The notes beneath the pieces were generated by a model. The model saw only the letters and a list, made by a program, of their open reading frames with translations, was not told the DNA's origin and did no database searches. Below, piece after piece: positions 21,585 through 31,897 of a DNA stretch of 64,000 bases. Numbering within the stretch: position 1 is the stretch's first letter; each line of letters begins with the position of its first letter. The position numbers and the translations under genes are program-made. Where the stretch lies: the NCBI RefSeq assembly GCF_000165125.1, contig NZ_AEIU01000110.1, positions 1 through 64,000 on the forward strand, in the 5' to 3' direction. Origin of the DNA: Vibrio caribbeanicus ATCC BAA-2122. GTDB lineage: Bacteria > Pseudomonadota > Gammaproteobacteria > Enterobacterales > Vibrionaceae.

Positions 21585-23540
21585 ATGGATGAAAAAAGAA
21601 TAAATCACCTAGCCGAGCAATTGGTACCCGCGTATGGCACGCCCGATCTCACTAAATTATTAGATGACATTCTTGAAAATGAGCCCGCATCTGCGAAGTT
21701 TTTAGTTAAAAGTGAATTAAACCGAATAATGGCTCCCTGTTCCAAAGCTATCGATATCCGAGGCCTAGTCAAAGACGAATGTCGCAAATACGATCTCAAC
21801 GGATATAGCCACTGGCTAAATGACCACGGCATCAACTTGTACTATAAAAATATCTTTAAGTATGGCACCTACGCGGAGGGCGTGTGGGAGTCGGTAAAAA
21901 AGTACACTATAAGTCTTAGAGATATTGAGGCACAAAAAACGAGGCAGCAAGAAGTCGACGAAATTAATAGCGAAAAGCTAGACGTAGATTTTATTGATAT
22001 GGGATTTTACTTATCGCGCAGAGAATCCCGATTAAATATCTCTGCCCCTGTACGCATCGTACTCGAAAACGGACAAGAGGTTTTTGCTGTTTTACTCGAT
22101 ATCTCATCTTCTGGTATAAGAATAAAAATACCTCGCTGCATAACGGCCAAAACACAGTCCGATATGAAAGTTTATTTTTGTAAATCAAGTAATAGCTATG
22201 AGGAAGAGATCAGCCGCCCTGCACATTATCATATCGTCGCCATCGATGATCCTATAGACAACAGCCCAGTTAAGTATCTCAGATGTGTATTGGAACACAA
22301 CAAAGAAATAATAGACGAAATGATGAATTTCTTTGAGAGACAAAGCCGTAAAAGCCTTGATAAAAATGAAATTCCTGCACGGGCAAACGCACACACTCAC
22401 GAACATATTTTATTTGCAAACACCTCTAAATTACCGTTCTTCTTCTCTAAGGAAGGTGTTGTCCTCACACTACTTAATGAAAAAAATAAGCGACTTTACC
22501 AGTCTCTAAAGAACAAAGCAGGGCAACCCTGCCTCGGAGTTTTTCTCGGAGCGGAAAGATTAGAAAAATTAACCCAGCTATCAAAGCCAGGGACACACAA
22601 AATCTTTCACACTTTTAGATACCATAATGAATTTTTGAGTGTTGATGAGGCAGAAACAACTGATGATTTATTTCGATTATTCGTAAGAACTGGCGCACAA
22701 ACAGACACATGGAAGGTCTTTAAACTGTCCGTTTTCGAACTTTCTCGAGATGAGATCAAAAAAATTCACGAGGAAGCTCCTAAGCTTGGTGTCAAAAAAG
22801 CAACGCATTATGGATTATTACAAGAAGTCACCTACGCAGACTGCAATAATGACTACCTAATGCGACAGCCATCCAATCTATCGATCTCTGAGCTAGGGCG
22901 CTTCAGAACAAACGCTAAGGACAGCACTCGTATTAATCCCAGCATCGGTATTAATAACAAGCTACCAAGAAACGTTATAGAAACACTTCATGATGTTTTT
23001 GTCCGAAACTTCGTGGGGGCATCGGTATTTTTCGAAAAAAATGGGACTAAGTTGAATCCAAGAGCAATAGGGGCAACCTACCCAACGCCGCCTTTTATCA
23101 AAGCCTTTGCTAAAGTCGACGGTAAAATTTCTCTTGCTCCCATTTATATGGGACGGTCATTTTCTCTAATAAAGCAAACAATGAGACCAAAAGAGCAACA
23201 TGGCTTACATAGCCACGAACTGTATATGATGATTGGAGAATACAAAAAAAAGACACAATTTTTAGACTCAAAGCTAGTCAGTGACTTCATTGACCGTGAT
23301 GAGCGAATCAATTTCATTAAGCGTTCTCAACAAACAGGACAATTTATTGCAGTGAGAATAGATAGTGAGCGTATCGCTTCATCGGAGATCGAATTATTGA
23401 AGTTTGATGTCGCAGATGTATTAAGAGTTAATATGCAAAAAGCAAAAAAACTAGAATATGATATTGAGAATATTGCTGGTTTAGCTGAAATCACAGATGT
23501 CACGGACGAGGTTCTTTTACGTCTAGATCTCAAGCTGTGA
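21585..23540 (+). CDS. Large PilZ-domain protein (PlzC-like), predicted c-di-GMP receptor
   Basis: 651 residues from ATG 21585. The PilZ c-di-GMP motif is complete: R145-x3-R149 (RRESR) and D172-x-S174-xx-G177 (DISSSGIRI). The N-terminal helical part (MDEKRINHLAEQLVPAYG onward) and the long C-terminal part, which may hold a second degenerate PilZ-like fold, resemble the large vibrio PlzC-type proteins. No membrane segment. The open frame extends upstream to 21372, but those 71 codons cross a palindromic repeat and look non-coding; neither start has a strong Shine-Dalgarno. It is on the plus strand, convergent with fliJ and divergent from fliK, so it separates the two structural operons. A role in c-di-GMP control of motility is inference from location and motif. 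Confidence 0.85.
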   Translation: MDEKRINHLAEQLVPAYGTPDLTKLLDDILENEPASAKFLVKSELNRIMAPCSKAIDIRGLVKDECRKYDLNGYSHWLNDHGINLYYKNIFKYGTYAEGVWESVKKYTISLRDIEAQKTRQQEVDEINSEKLDVDFIDMGFYLSRRESRLNISAPVRIVLENGQEVFAVLLDISSSGIRIKIPRCITAKTQSDMKVYFCKSSNSYEEEISRPAHYHIVAIDDPIDNSPVKYLRCVLEHNKEIIDEMMNFFERQSRKSLDKNEIPARANAHTHEHILFANTSKLPFFFSKEGVVLTLLNEKNKRLYQSLKNKAGQPCLGVFLGAERLEKLTQLSKPGTHKIFHTFRYHNEFLSVDEAETTDDLFRLFVRTGAQTDTWKVFKLSVFELSRDEIKKIHEEAPKLGVKKATHYGLLQEVTYADCNNDYLMRQPSNLSISELGRFRTNAKDSTRINPSIGINNKLPRNVIETLHDVFVRNFVGASVFFEKNGTKLNPRAIGATYPTPPFIKAFAKVDGKISLAPIYMGRSFSLIKQTMRPKEQHGLHSHELYMMIGEYKKKTQFLDSKLVSDFIDRDERINFIKRSQQTGQFIAVRIDSERIASSEIELLKFDVADVLRVNMQKAKKLEYDIENIAGLAEITDVTDEVLLRLDLKL

Positions 23541-23588
23541 CTATGGGTTACGTTGAACGTAAATCCCTATTAAAACTGTCATCTGCCG

Positions 23589-24038
23589 TTATAAAAAGTC
23601 GGAACCTCTCTGGCGCGAAAAACTCAAGGTACAAAATTCATCCATTTGTTTTTGCTCCAATCTTTCTTCCAAGCGCTGGCGTTGTTTTTGTTTTTTCTCG
23701 ATTAACAGCTCGTATGATCGTCGTGTCTTTCTTGTTTCTGACCAATTCTGCTCACAATGCTCTACCTGAGATTTAAAATGCTCTTCCGCTTGTTTTTGCT
23801 TAGCAAGGGTTTCATCAAGTGTGGTTAAAAATCGGTTGAGGTGCATATACTCACTCGCAGCAAGCCCTTGCTGACCTCGTTGAACGAGTTGTTGACAATA
23901 GTCTAAACGATATTGCTCAATCTGCTGTAACTGTCTGTAGTAATCATCCAGCTCAACTCTCGCATTATTGAGCGCCAAGACAGCTTGATCTTCCCTCTCT
24001 TGAGCTTGCTCTAACAATATGCCCAGTGCAGACTCCAT
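23589..24038 (-). CDS. fliJ: Flagellar export chaperone FliJ
   Basis: 149 residues, almost entirely coiled coil and rich in Gln, Glu and Arg (ALGILLEQAQEREDQAVLAL and later KKQKQRQRLEERLEQKQMDE). FliJ sits in the centre of the FliI hexamer, like the gamma subunit of F1-ATPase. Last gene of fliEFGHIJ, three bases after fliI. A short hairpin (around 23544-23566) lies between its stop and the convergent PilZ stop. Confidence 0.93.
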   Translation of the reverse strand: MESALGILLEQAQEREDQAVLALNNARVELDDYYRQLQQIEQYRLDYCQQLVQRGQQGLAASEYMHLNRFLTTLDETLAKQKQAEEHFKSQVEHCEQNWSETRKTRRSYELLIEKKQKQRQRLEERLEQKQMDEFCTLSFSRQRGSDFL

Positions 24039-24041
24039 ATA

Positions 24042-25367
24042 TTACTCCCCTCCTTGTAATAGATGTCTCAACATACTTACAGACATATCAAATGGAACAG
24101 ACTCTTTCATTTCTTGTTGAAGATAAGTGTCCAAACTTGGCTTTAACGTAAAAGCGCTGTCTATGGCAGCATCGCTGCCCGGCTTATACGCTCCGATAGA
24201 GACAAGATCATGGTTTTTACGGCAAATAGACAAAACCTGCCTGACGGCTTTGGACATCAGTAATTGCTCTTCTGAGACAATTTGTGGCATAACGCGGCTC
24301 ACTGATTTTTCCACGTCTATTGCAGGGTAATGCCCCGAATCTGCCATTTCCCGTGAGAGTACGATATGTCCATCTAAAATTGCCCGAGCAGCATCAGCAA
24401 TAGGATCTTGTAAATCATCCCCTTCGGTCAAAACGGTAAAAAAGGCCGTAATCGAACCTTGAGTATCACTTCCATTACCCGCTCTTTCCACTAGCGCTGG
24501 AAGTTTAGCAAATACGGAGGGGGGATAGCCTTTTGTGGCAGGCGGCTCACCAACAGACAGCGCAATCTCCCGTTGAGCTTGCGCAAATCGCGTCAGAGAG
24601 TCCATCAACAATAAGACATCTAGGCCCTGATCTCTAAAGAACTCAGCAACAGTTAAAGCAGTCTGACAACCTTTCAAACGCATTAATGGCGATGCATCAG
24701 CAGGAGCAGCAACAACAACGGAGCGCTGACGTCCATCGACACCAAGTATCTCATCGATAAACTCTTTCACTTCTCGACCACGCTCACCGATTAACCCAAC
24801 GACAACAACCTGTGCAGTGGTTCCCCGAGTCATCATACCGAGAGTAACCGACTTACCGACACCTGACCCAGCAAACAGGCCAATACGCTGACCTTTGCCC
24901 ACAGTTAACAGCCCATTTATTGCCTTAATGCCCACATCAAGAGGTGCGGTAATAGGCTTTCGAGTTAGAGGGTTAATTGGCTCTGAGTTAAAAGAGGCGT
25001 GTTTATCAGTATAGATTGGACCCAAGCCGTCTAAAGGGTTACCGACCCCATCAATGACTCTTCCTAATAACTCCATCCCAACAGACAGACCAGATTCACT
25101 TGTAAGCGGCGTCACTTTTGCACCGGGAAGAATACCTGTTATCTGCTCGCTGGGCATAAGAAACAGCTTATCACCAGAGAATCCAACTACCTCAGCCTCA
25201 ATATCACCGTGCATGGTTTCAACATGGCAGAGGCTACCGATAGGGGCACGGCACCCACTTGCCTCTAATGTTAACCCTACAACACGAACTAGCTTACCAG
25301 AAGCGACAGGACGGCATGAAATACCTTGTGTCTTGTAATGTGTAAGCCGCTCAGATAAAGCAATCAA
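24042..25367 (-). CDS. fliI: Flagellum-specific ATPase FliI
   Basis: 441 residues from a TTG at 25367, which overlaps the fliH stop (TTGA) and gives a start ([16 protein letters not shown]) that fits FliI. An ATG at 25400 would add 11 residues unlike the family ([11 protein letters not shown]) and lies inside fliH. The Walker A loop AGSGVGKS has K172; Walker B is [14 protein letters not shown]. The F/V-type ATPase beta-like region is complete. Energises export with FliH and FliJ. Confidence 0.93.
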   Translation of the reverse strand: MIALSERLTHYKTQGISCRPVASGKLVRVVGLTLEASGCRAPIGSLCHVETMHGDIEAEVVGFSGDKLFLMPSEQITGILPGAKVTPLTSESGLSVGMELLGRVIDGVGNPLDGLGPIYTDKHASFNSEPINPLTRKPITAPLDVGIKAINGLLTVGKGQRIGLFAGSGVGKSVTLGMMTRGTTAQVVVVGLIGERGREVKEFIDEILGVDGRQRSVVVAAPADASPLMRLKGCQTALTVAEFFRDQGLDVLLLMDSLTRFAQAQREIALSVGEPPATKGYPPSVFAKLPALVERAGNGSDTQGSITAFFTVLTEGDDLQDPIADAARAILDGHIVLSREMADSGHYPAIDVEKSVSRVMPQIVSEEQLLMSKAVRQVLSICRKNHDLVSIGAYKPGSDAAIDSAFTLKPSLDTYLQQEMKESVPFDMSVSMLRHLLQGGE

Positions 25368-26167
25368 GCTCCACCACCTGAATGACGATTCATACCACAA
25401 AAACTTTGTAATACATTGCGTATGCGATCTTCCATAAGGTAATTTACGCTAGACTCACCTGCTTCTATCTGAACGTCTCCTCGATTTAGAGCAGGCTCTG
25501 AAGTCAGCGTCCAGTTGCGAACGTTCATTTCTTCTTCACCGTAAACAGAGTTGATGATCTCAATATCTTCCGGATGTAATTTCAGCGTAATGGAATGCCC
25601 ACCGATAGGAAGAGTCTCAACCGATTGTTTGATTGTATCTAAAATGATTTGTGGATTGGTTTGTACTTCGACATGAACAATTTCTTTGGCTATCATCAAA
25701 ACCATATCGACGAGTTGTTTTTCAACCTGAAGGTTTATTAACTCGAGAGGTTGAGCGAATTGATTTGCCAGTTTAACAAAGGTCTCAACTTGTTGAAGAA
25801 TCTGGTCTTGCCCTTCAACCAAACCCTCTTGCTTTCCAACTTCTAACCCCTCTGCGTGACCTTCTGCAACTCCTTGTTCCTTTCCCTTGTCATAGCCTTG
25901 GGTGAAACCTGCTTCTTGTCCTTGATGAAAACCCGCATCATGGGCCTGCTGCTTAATGAATTCGACTTCCTCTTCAGTAAGCTCCTTTGGTTTTTCTTCA
26001 ACTTCAGGCTCAGATATTGGCAACCAGCTAGGATCGTAGTTCATAGCCGTTTGTCTTGCTTCTTTGTGCGTTTGAGATGTGTAGTCAGGCATTCCCCAAC
26101 GTTCAGCTTTTTCTACTGATTCATCACTTTCTAAACGTAAAAAGCCACGCTTTCTCTCAAATGACAT
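25364..26167 (-). CDS. fliH: Flagellar export regulator FliH
   Basis: 267 residues from ATG 26167 (GTG two codons earlier is possible; GGGTG lies five bases before the ATG). Binds and regulates FliI and links it to the C-ring. The middle carries the expected Gly-x-x-x-Gly helix repeats: [20 protein letters not shown], then [17 protein letters not shown]. The C-terminal FliH/V-ATPase E domain (about 140-267) follows. Overlaps the fliI TTG start by four bases. Confidence 0.94.
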   Translation of the reverse strand: MSFERKRGFLRLESDESVEKAERWGMPDYTSQTHKEARQTAMNYDPSWLPISEPEVEEKPKELTEEEVEFIKQQAHDAGFHQGQEAGFTQGYDKGKEQGVAEGHAEGLEVGKQEGLVEGQDQILQQVETFVKLANQFAQPLELINLQVEKQLVDMVLMIAKEIVHVEVQTNPQIILDTIKQSVETLPIGGHSITLKLHPEDIEIINSVYGEEEMNVRNWTLTSEPALNRGDVQIEAGESSVNYLMEDRIRNVLQSFCGMNRHSGGGA

Positions 26168-26190
26168 AAACACCCTGTATTACATTAAGG

Positions 26191-27231
26191 TTACAAGAAC
26201 TCATCTGCACCACCACCAAGCATGATCTCTCCAGAATCGGCTAAGCGTCTGGCGACCGCCAACACTTCCTTCTGGGAAGCTTCAACATCAGAGACTTTGA
26301 TGGGCGCCATAGCTTCTAAATCATCACGCATCATCTCAGCTGCACGCTTCGACATGTTTTTAAATATCTTCTCTCGCAATGCATCATCTGCACCTTTGAG
26401 CGCTCGCTGCAACGCATCTTGTGGAACATCACGAAGTAATTTCTGAATACCCGAATCATCGACCTCAATAAGATTTTCGAAGACAAACATAAGGTCTTGA
26501 ATTTGAGTCGCCATATCTTCATCCTGATCACGCATTTGATCCATTAAGATACCTTCGATATTGTTATCCATGTAGTTCATAATTTCAGCGGCTGCTTTCA
26601 AACCACCGATTTTGGCAGCTTGAGCACCCGCCTGACCAGCAAACTGCTTTTCCATAATCTCATTAAGTTCAGCTAACGCAGATGGCTGAACTTCTTCTAG
26701 CGTTGCAATACGCATCACCAACTGCAATCTATCACGCTCAGCAAACGCTGACAGGATTTCCGCCGATTGGTCAGGGTCAAGATAAGACAGTACGATGGTT
26801 TGAATCTGCGGGTGTTCATTGAAAATGATACTAGCAACCTGTCTTGGGTCCATCCATTTCAATGAATCCAAACCTTTAGAGCCAGTGCCTAAGAGGATCT
26901 GATCAACAAGGTTATTGGCTTTGTCCTCTCCCAAAGCGGCGACGAGCGCATTGCGCATAAAGTCTTCGCTTCCCATACCTATATTGGTGTATTTCTGAAT
27001 ATCCTCGAGAAACGCCCTATGGACAACGCTGACTTTGTCTTGGCTTAAATCAGCAGCGCGAGCCATTGCGCTACCTACTCTCTGTACTTGCTTGGGCTCT
27101 AAATGTCGAATGATGCCCGCGGCGTCGTCCTCATTTAAACTGAGTAACAATATCGCTGCACGCTCCTCTCCTGGGATATCCGCTATATCTAGAGTATTTT
27201 CGGCGCCCTCACCGTCTTTATCATCAGCCAT
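26191..27231 (-). CDS. fliG: Flagellar motor switch protein FliG
   Basis: 346 residues. Rotor protein that contacts the stator and switches rotation. FliG_N begins near residue 15, the middle domain carries the EHPQ motif (FNEHPQTIVL-like stretch at about 130), and the C-terminal domain (about 240-335) has charged residues along LLRDVPQDALQRALKGADDA and MMRDDLEAMAPIKVSDVE, the expected stator interface. Its ATG overlaps fliF by 8 bases. Confidence 0.97.
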   Translation of the reverse strand: MADDKDGEGAENTLDIADIPGEERAAILLLSLNEDDAAGIIRHLEPKQVQRVGSAMARAADLSQDKVSVVHRAFLEDIQKYTNIGMGSEDFMRNALVAALGEDKANNLVDQILLGTGSKGLDSLKWMDPRQVASIIFNEHPQIQTIVLSYLDPDQSAEILSAFAERDRLQLVMRIATLEEVQPSALAELNEIMEKQFAGQAGAQAAKIGGLKAAAEIMNYMDNNIEGILMDQMRDQDEDMATQIQDLMFVFENLIEVDDSGIQKLLRDVPQDALQRALKGADDALREKIFKNMSKRAAEMMRDDLEAMAPIKVSDVEASQKEVLAVARRLADSGEIMLGGGADEFL

Positions 27232-28975
27232 CTTGCATCCAATTCTTCACAACTTGTGCTGCTAGCTCTGGCTCATTTGAGACCAGTGCTCGTATTGCTT
27301 TTAGCACATCTTCATCTTTATGCAGGTTGGGTAGGTCAATACTTGAGCCAAATTCAAATAACTCACCGCCATCCAATTCACCACCAATCAAGCTAGTTTC
27401 ACCATCTGCGCCAATAGGCATCCCGTCTGGACCATACATTTGGTCATCATCTTCATCCGATGCAGGGTTGATAAGCTTCTTCATCGCTGGACGAACTAGA
27501 ACCAAAATCACGACAATGATGACCAAGGCGCTCGCAAACCACCTTACCCAGTCATTAAAGTTAGGATGCTCCCAAATTGGAACATCAGTCACAACATCAG
27601 ATTCAGGCTCCGCAAACTGCATACTCAACACATTTAGCAAATCGCCTCGCGACTCACTAAAACCCACAGTACCAATTAGTATCTGCTTTATAGAGTTTAG
27701 CTCAGCCTCAGAAATAGGTTGATAGGTGGTTTCACCCGTATCTGGGTTAACCACACTCCGATTTTTCACTGCGACTGCGACAGTTTGGCGATTGACGACA
27801 CCAGTTTGACGGCGTTCATGACTGATCGTCGTGTCTATCTCAAAGTTGCGGGTCGCCTCTTTATGAACAGAACCCTGACCTAGAGCTGTCCCATCTTTCA
27901 TCTGAGCAACATCTTGGGGAATAGAAGCATCAGCTGGAGGTTGATTACTTAGAGCGCCAGGAATACCTGCTACCATATTGCCATTGTTATAGTCTTCAAG
28001 TGTATACTCACTGCGAGTAGCAGGCTTATCAGGGTCAAAAACTTTCCGAGTTTGTTCAACCGCACTAAAATCGAGTTCAATATCTACTTGAGCTGTATAG
28101 TTGCCAAATCCAAGAATGGGAATAAGGACGGAATCAATTTTCTCACGAAGTGCTTGTTCCTGTTTGCGCTCTAATTCATGTTCTTTACGTCGAGCCGATG
28201 AAGCCGGGTCCTCCGAGCCAGAACTCAATAAGCGTCCATGTTGATCGGTGACAGTCACACGATTAGGCTTCATTCCAGGCACTGCGCTTGCTACCATATC
28301 AACCACAGAATCGACTTCTTCCTGCTTGAGGTTTGCTCCAGTTTTTAGTGTCAAAAATACTGATGCTGAAGCTTCTTGATTGTGTCGAACAAACACACTC
28401 TGTTTAGGCAGAGCGAGTAAAACTCTCGCTTTACGTACCTGCTTCAGTTCTTCTATTGCTTTCGATAGCTGACGTTCACGGCTTAGCTTTAATCTCTCTT
28501 GCTCAAGACGCTGAGAAACACCAAAGCCCATATCTTGCATAAGGATATCATCGCCAGCCTCTCTCTCTTGATTCAAACCTGCTCGAACCATGTCCAATTT
28601 CAGTGAGTTAAAATCACTGACCGGAACAAGTATGGTATTTCCCTCTAGTTCATAATCGAGTTTCTGCTGATCAAGATAATCTAAAATAGGAATCAATTCT
28701 TCTGTGTCATACACACCTAGTGGACGCATCTCAGGCTCACGAACCCAGAAAAACAGCATGACGATCAATGCAACGCAAATAGAAATAGACAGAACCAGTA
28801 CCACCTGACGGAGAAGATCTAAGTCACCGGCACCAAAGTCGAGGCGAGAGCTACTTTTTTCATCTAGGTCCGCAGTGTGGTGTAAATCACTGTCCAGAGC
28901 TGAGCTAGACATGACTGCGCCCCCGCCAGAGTCATCGGTAACCGTCATATCTGTTGATTGATTTTCTTCTTCCAC
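27224..28975 (-). CDS. fliF: Flagellar MS-ring protein FliF
   Basis: 583 residues from a GTG at 28975, with TAGGT about eight bases upstream. Two membrane helices (QVVLVLSISICVALIVMLFF near 70-90 and FASALVIIVVILVLVRP near 485) enclose the periplasmic YscJ/FliF ring domains (RBM1-RBM3). The C-terminal FliG-binding tail (VLKAIRALVSNEPELAAQVV, then KNWMQDG) is intact. The long Ser/Asp-rich N-terminus (about 1-60) is usual for vibrios. Starts 14 bases after fliE. Confidence 0.97.
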   Translation of the reverse strand: MEEENQSTDMTVTDDSGGGAVMSSSALDSDLHHTADLDEKSSSRLDFGAGDLDLLRQVVLVLSISICVALIVMLFFWVREPEMRPLGVYDTEELIPILDYLDQQKLDYELEGNTILVPVSDFNSLKLDMVRAGLNQEREAGDDILMQDMGFGVSQRLEQERLKLSRERQLSKAIEELKQVRKARVLLALPKQSVFVRHNQEASASVFLTLKTGANLKQEEVDSVVDMVASAVPGMKPNRVTVTDQHGRLLSSGSEDPASSARRKEHELERKQEQALREKIDSVLIPILGFGNYTAQVDIELDFSAVEQTRKVFDPDKPATRSEYTLEDYNNGNMVAGIPGALSNQPPADASIPQDVAQMKDGTALGQGSVHKEATRNFEIDTTISHERRQTGVVNRQTVAVAVKNRSVVNPDTGETTYQPISEAELNSIKQILIGTVGFSESRGDLLNVLSMQFAEPESDVVTDVPIWEHPNFNDWVRWFASALVIIVVILVLVRPAMKKLINPASDEDDDQMYGPDGMPIGADGETSLIGGELDGGELFEFGSSIDLPNLHKDEDVLKAIRALVSNEPELAAQVVKNWMQDG

Positions 28976-28989
28976 AGCATTTACCTAAT

Positions 28990-29301
28990 TTAGACTGGCA
29001 TATTCATCAATTCTTTGTACGCTTCGACTAATTTATTACGTACTTGAATCGTTGCTTCGAATGCAACACTGGATTTATTTCGCGCGATCATGACATCGGA
29101 AAGAGAAACATCTTTATCACCACGGTCAAACCTCATTTGTAGGTCGCTTGAAGTCTGGGAGAGACTATTGACGTTATTGATTGCTTTTTTCAATAACTTG
29201 TTAAAGTCAGCCCCAACAGTTTCACCTGTTGCGGTAGGCCTTGTACTGCTTGCCTCAAACATCATTGCTTGCATTTCACTTTGAAATCCATCAATTTTCA
29301 T
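28990..29301 (-). CDS. fliE: Flagellar hook-basal body protein FliE
   Basis: 103 residues from ATG 29301 (GAGG five bases upstream; a TTG six codons earlier is not favoured). Joins the MS-ring to the rod. The conserved C-terminus reads SLSDVMIARNKSSVAFEATI, then QVRNKLVEAYKELMNMPV. First gene of fliEFGHIJ, preceded by a sigma-54 promoter at 29353-29368. Confidence 0.96.
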   Translation of the reverse strand: MKIDGFQSEMQAMMFEASSTRPTATGETVGADFNKLLKKAINNVNSLSQTSSDLQMRFDRGDKDVSLSDVMIARNKSSVAFEATIQVRNKLVEAYKELMNMPV

Positions 29302-29352
29302 AACAACCTCGATAGTCAAACCTTTGACTAGCTATACACGCACTATGAGTAA

Positions 29353-29368
29353 AGCAAGCCCTGTGCCA
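29353..29368 (-). promoter_or_regulatory. Sigma-54 promoter before fliE
   Basis: Minus strand TGGCACAGGGCTTGCT, an almost exact match to the TGGCAC-N5-TTGCa consensus, 52 bases before the fliE ATG. Expected to be driven by FlrC. Confidence 0.88.
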
Positions 29369-29395
29369 TAGATACAGCACACAATAACGGTTTTT

Positions 29396-30799
29396 TTAAT
29401 TAGGAATATCTATTCCAGCATCACGCATTTTAGCCAATTTATAGCGCAGAGTGCGCGGACTAATTCCCAACTTTTCAGCCATTTCTTTGCGTCTACCGCG
29501 ACATTCCTCCAAAGTCTCGAGAATAATCGCATACTCCTGTTCGCGAAGCTCTCCTCCTAGACCACTTGGTGAGGCTAAGTGCTTTTCATCCACAAGATGT
29601 GAAGTTTTTACATTCGGTACAACGCAATCACCTGTATCAAGGACAGCCTGTAAGCTGGAAGCATCATGCCAATCCAGCCCCTCCAGTAATATATGCTCTG
29701 AATCAAGCAAGTGCTTGTCGCACAGAATGAGTGCCCTTTGAATCACGTTATCAAGCTCACGCACATTTCCTGGCCAACTATAGCTGGAGAGTTTTTCAAT
29801 CGCTGACGAACTAATATCTGGTCTTGGCATACCCAATTTTTTACAATGACGTTCAGTTAAATGATATACAAGAGGCTCAATATCTCCTTTTCTGTCACAA
29901 AGGGCCGGCCAAGCTATTGGAAAAACATTGAGACGATAATATAAATCTTCACGGAAGTTACCTTCCCTTACATATTGCTTTAAATCTCGGTTACTGGTCG
30001 CCAGAACTCGCACATCCAATTTTACACTTTTCCTGCTCCCTAAACGCTCAACTTCTCTTTCTTGTAGAACTCTCAATAACTTAGCTTGTAGGCTCAAATC
30101 CATTTCACTAATTTCATCGAGTAATATTGTCCCACCTTGGGCTTGCTCAAACTTACCAGGGCACGCTTGTACTGCACCAGTAAACGCCCCTTTTTCATAT
30201 CCAAATAAAGTTGCCTCCAACATGTTGTCTGGTATCGCGGCACAATTTATTGCCACAAATGGGCCTGATTTACGGGGGGAAGCATTATGGATATATCGAG
30301 ACATAACCTCTTTACCCGATCCACTTGGGCCAAGCACCATGACATTTGCATCAGTTTTTGCCACTTTCTCAGCTAAAGAGAGAAGTTTTATACTCTTTTC
30401 ATCGGCAACAACCGCGTCTCCATTATCATCAGACTTTGTCGGGGCGTAGCGACTGACCATATTGAGGAGCACTTCAGGAGCAAAAGGTTTTGCCATATAA
30501 TCGATTGCGCCCTCTTTCATCGCGGAAACCGCATCTTCAATATTGGCGTAAGCGGTCATAAGCAAAACGGGTAAATGAGGCCAGTGTTGCTTAATATTGC
30601 GTAACAAAGCTAGCCCGCCCATGCCTGCCATTTGCACATCAGAAACGACGATATCAATATGGTGAGATTTAAGTTTGACCAGCGCATCCTCTGCACTATC
30701 AGCTTCAAGCCAGCTATACCCTGCTAGCGCTAATGTATCTACCAACGCTTCGCGTAAACCTTCGTCATCTTCAACGATCAGCACTTTACTTTGAGCCAT
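29396..30799 (-). CDS. flrC: Sigma-54-dependent flagellar response regulator FlrC
   Basis: 467 residues from ATG 30799. Activates class III flagellar genes when phosphorylated by FlrB. The receiver domain has the phospho-acceptor D54 (VVSDVQM) after the acidic pair E10-D11-D12. The AAA+ domain has Walker A GPSGSGKE and the sigma-54 contact GAFTGA (in [11 protein letters not shown]). The Fis-like helix-turn-helix is at the end (RRKEMAEKLGISPRTLRYKL). The ATG at 30805 overlaps the flrB stop (ATGA), but GGAG is better placed for 30799. The 3' end is only 94 bases from fliE. Confidence 0.95.
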   Translation of the reverse strand: MAQSKVLIVEDDEGLREALVDTLALAGYSWLEADSAEDALVKLKSHHIDIVVSDVQMAGMGGLALLRNIKQHWPHLPVLLMTAYANIEDAVSAMKEGAIDYMAKPFAPEVLLNMVSRYAPTKSDDNGDAVVADEKSIKLLSLAEKVAKTDANVMVLGPSGSGKEVMSRYIHNASPRKSGPFVAINCAAIPDNMLEATLFGYEKGAFTGAVQACPGKFEQAQGGTILLDEISEMDLSLQAKLLRVLQEREVERLGSRKSVKLDVRVLATSNRDLKQYVREGNFREDLYYRLNVFPIAWPALCDRKGDIEPLVYHLTERHCKKLGMPRPDISSSAIEKLSSYSWPGNVRELDNVIQRALILCDKHLLDSEHILLEGLDWHDASSLQAVLDTGDCVVPNVKTSHLVDEKHLASPSGLGGELREQEYAIILETLEECRGRRKEMAEKLGISPRTLRYKLAKMRDAGIDIPN

Positions 30800-30801
30800 A
30801 A

Positions 30802-31860
30802 TCATTCTCCCGTCGTCATTTTTTGGTCGAAGTGAAGTCTACGATCAAGCGGAATACAAACCGTAAAACAAGCTCCTTCGCCCACCTTTGAGGTTAGGTT
30901 CAACCGTCCATCGTGCGCACGGCACACCATCTGAACCACAGCAAGCCCCAGGCCAGTGCCTTGTGAGCGAGTTGTAAAAAAAGGTTCCATTATTTTTTTG
31001 ACAAGCTCAGGCGCAACACCTGGGCCATTGTCTTGTACAGAAATGCTGAGCTCATTATTCTCTACTTTGAAACGCACTCCAATTTCAGATTTCTTTCCCG
31101 CGATTTGGATTGCATTCATAACTAAGTTACTCAAAGCGGAAGCTATTGCGTTCACATTTCCAAGTAATTCGGTATTTTGCTCATCAACGTCAAGTGTAAA
31201 ATCGATCTGGTTGTTTTTAACTGCTGCTTCTATCATTGGTAAAAACTCACTGACTAAGCTTTCAACACTAAAGGTGGTCGCAACCTTGTTATCACCCCCC
31301 TTAGCGAACAGAAGCATATCATTGACCTGTTTCTCTAGGTCATTCAATCTATCCATTAATTTAGTCTGGAAGCGATCTTTTGTTGCTGGTGGTAGATTGG
31401 ATGAGCCCAAGTTTGATGCATACAGCATCGCACTCGATAACGGTGTTCTGACTTGATGAGCAAGAGAGGCAACCATTCGACCCAATGAAGAAAGACGTTG
31501 TAAGTCACTAATCCTAGATTGTAAGAGACGAGTCTCCGTCAGATCAGTAATTAAGATCAGTTGGCCAGTTGCAGAAGCTGAGATTGCTAGACGAACTTTA
31601 CGCCCATTACGCAGAGAAATCTCATGACCATCATCTTCTCGGGGTGCAAAGGCTTTTTGAATAACCTCAAACCATCTTTCACCAACTAGAGGCAGTTCGA
31701 GAAGTTTACTCGCTTCAGGGTTAGCCTCTCTGACGATGCCCTGTGTGTCGAGTAAAATTACACCAGCAGGCATCACATCCAAGACTTGTTGGTACCTTTC
31801 CACTTGCTGTTCTAGTGTGCCTAATGGTGTTTCACTTTCTGTTGTAGAGGTCGTTTCCAT
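30802..31860 (-). CDS. flrB: Flagellar sensor histidine kinase FlrB
   Basis: 352 residues, no membrane segment, so a cytoplasmic kinase. A PAS-like domain (about 20-110, VLDVMPAGVILLDTQGIVRE) precedes the HisKA domain with H135 in SLAHQVRTPLSSAML. The ATPase domain has the N box (ALSNLVMNAIQIA), DNGPGVAPE and GTGLGLAVVQ. Phosphorylates FlrC. Preceded by a sigma-54 promoter. Confidence 0.95.
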   Translation of the reverse strand: METTSTTESETPLGTLEQQVERYQQVLDVMPAGVILLDTQGIVREANPEASKLLELPLVGERWFEVIQKAFAPREDDGHEISLRNGRKVRLAISASATGQLILITDLTETRLLQSRISDLQRLSSLGRMVASLAHQVRTPLSSAMLYASNLGSSNLPPATKDRFQTKLMDRLNDLEKQVNDMLLFAKGGDNKVATTFSVESLVSEFLPMIEAAVKNNQIDFTLDVDEQNTELLGNVNAIASALSNLVMNAIQIAGKKSEIGVRFKVENNELSISVQDNGPGVAPELVKKIMEPFFTTRSQGTGLGLAVVQMVCRAHDGRLNLTSKVGEGACFTVCIPLDRRLHFDQKMTTGE

Positions 31861-31897
31861 GACAAGTTTCTGCCTTTAAGAATGCAAACTTCCTAAC

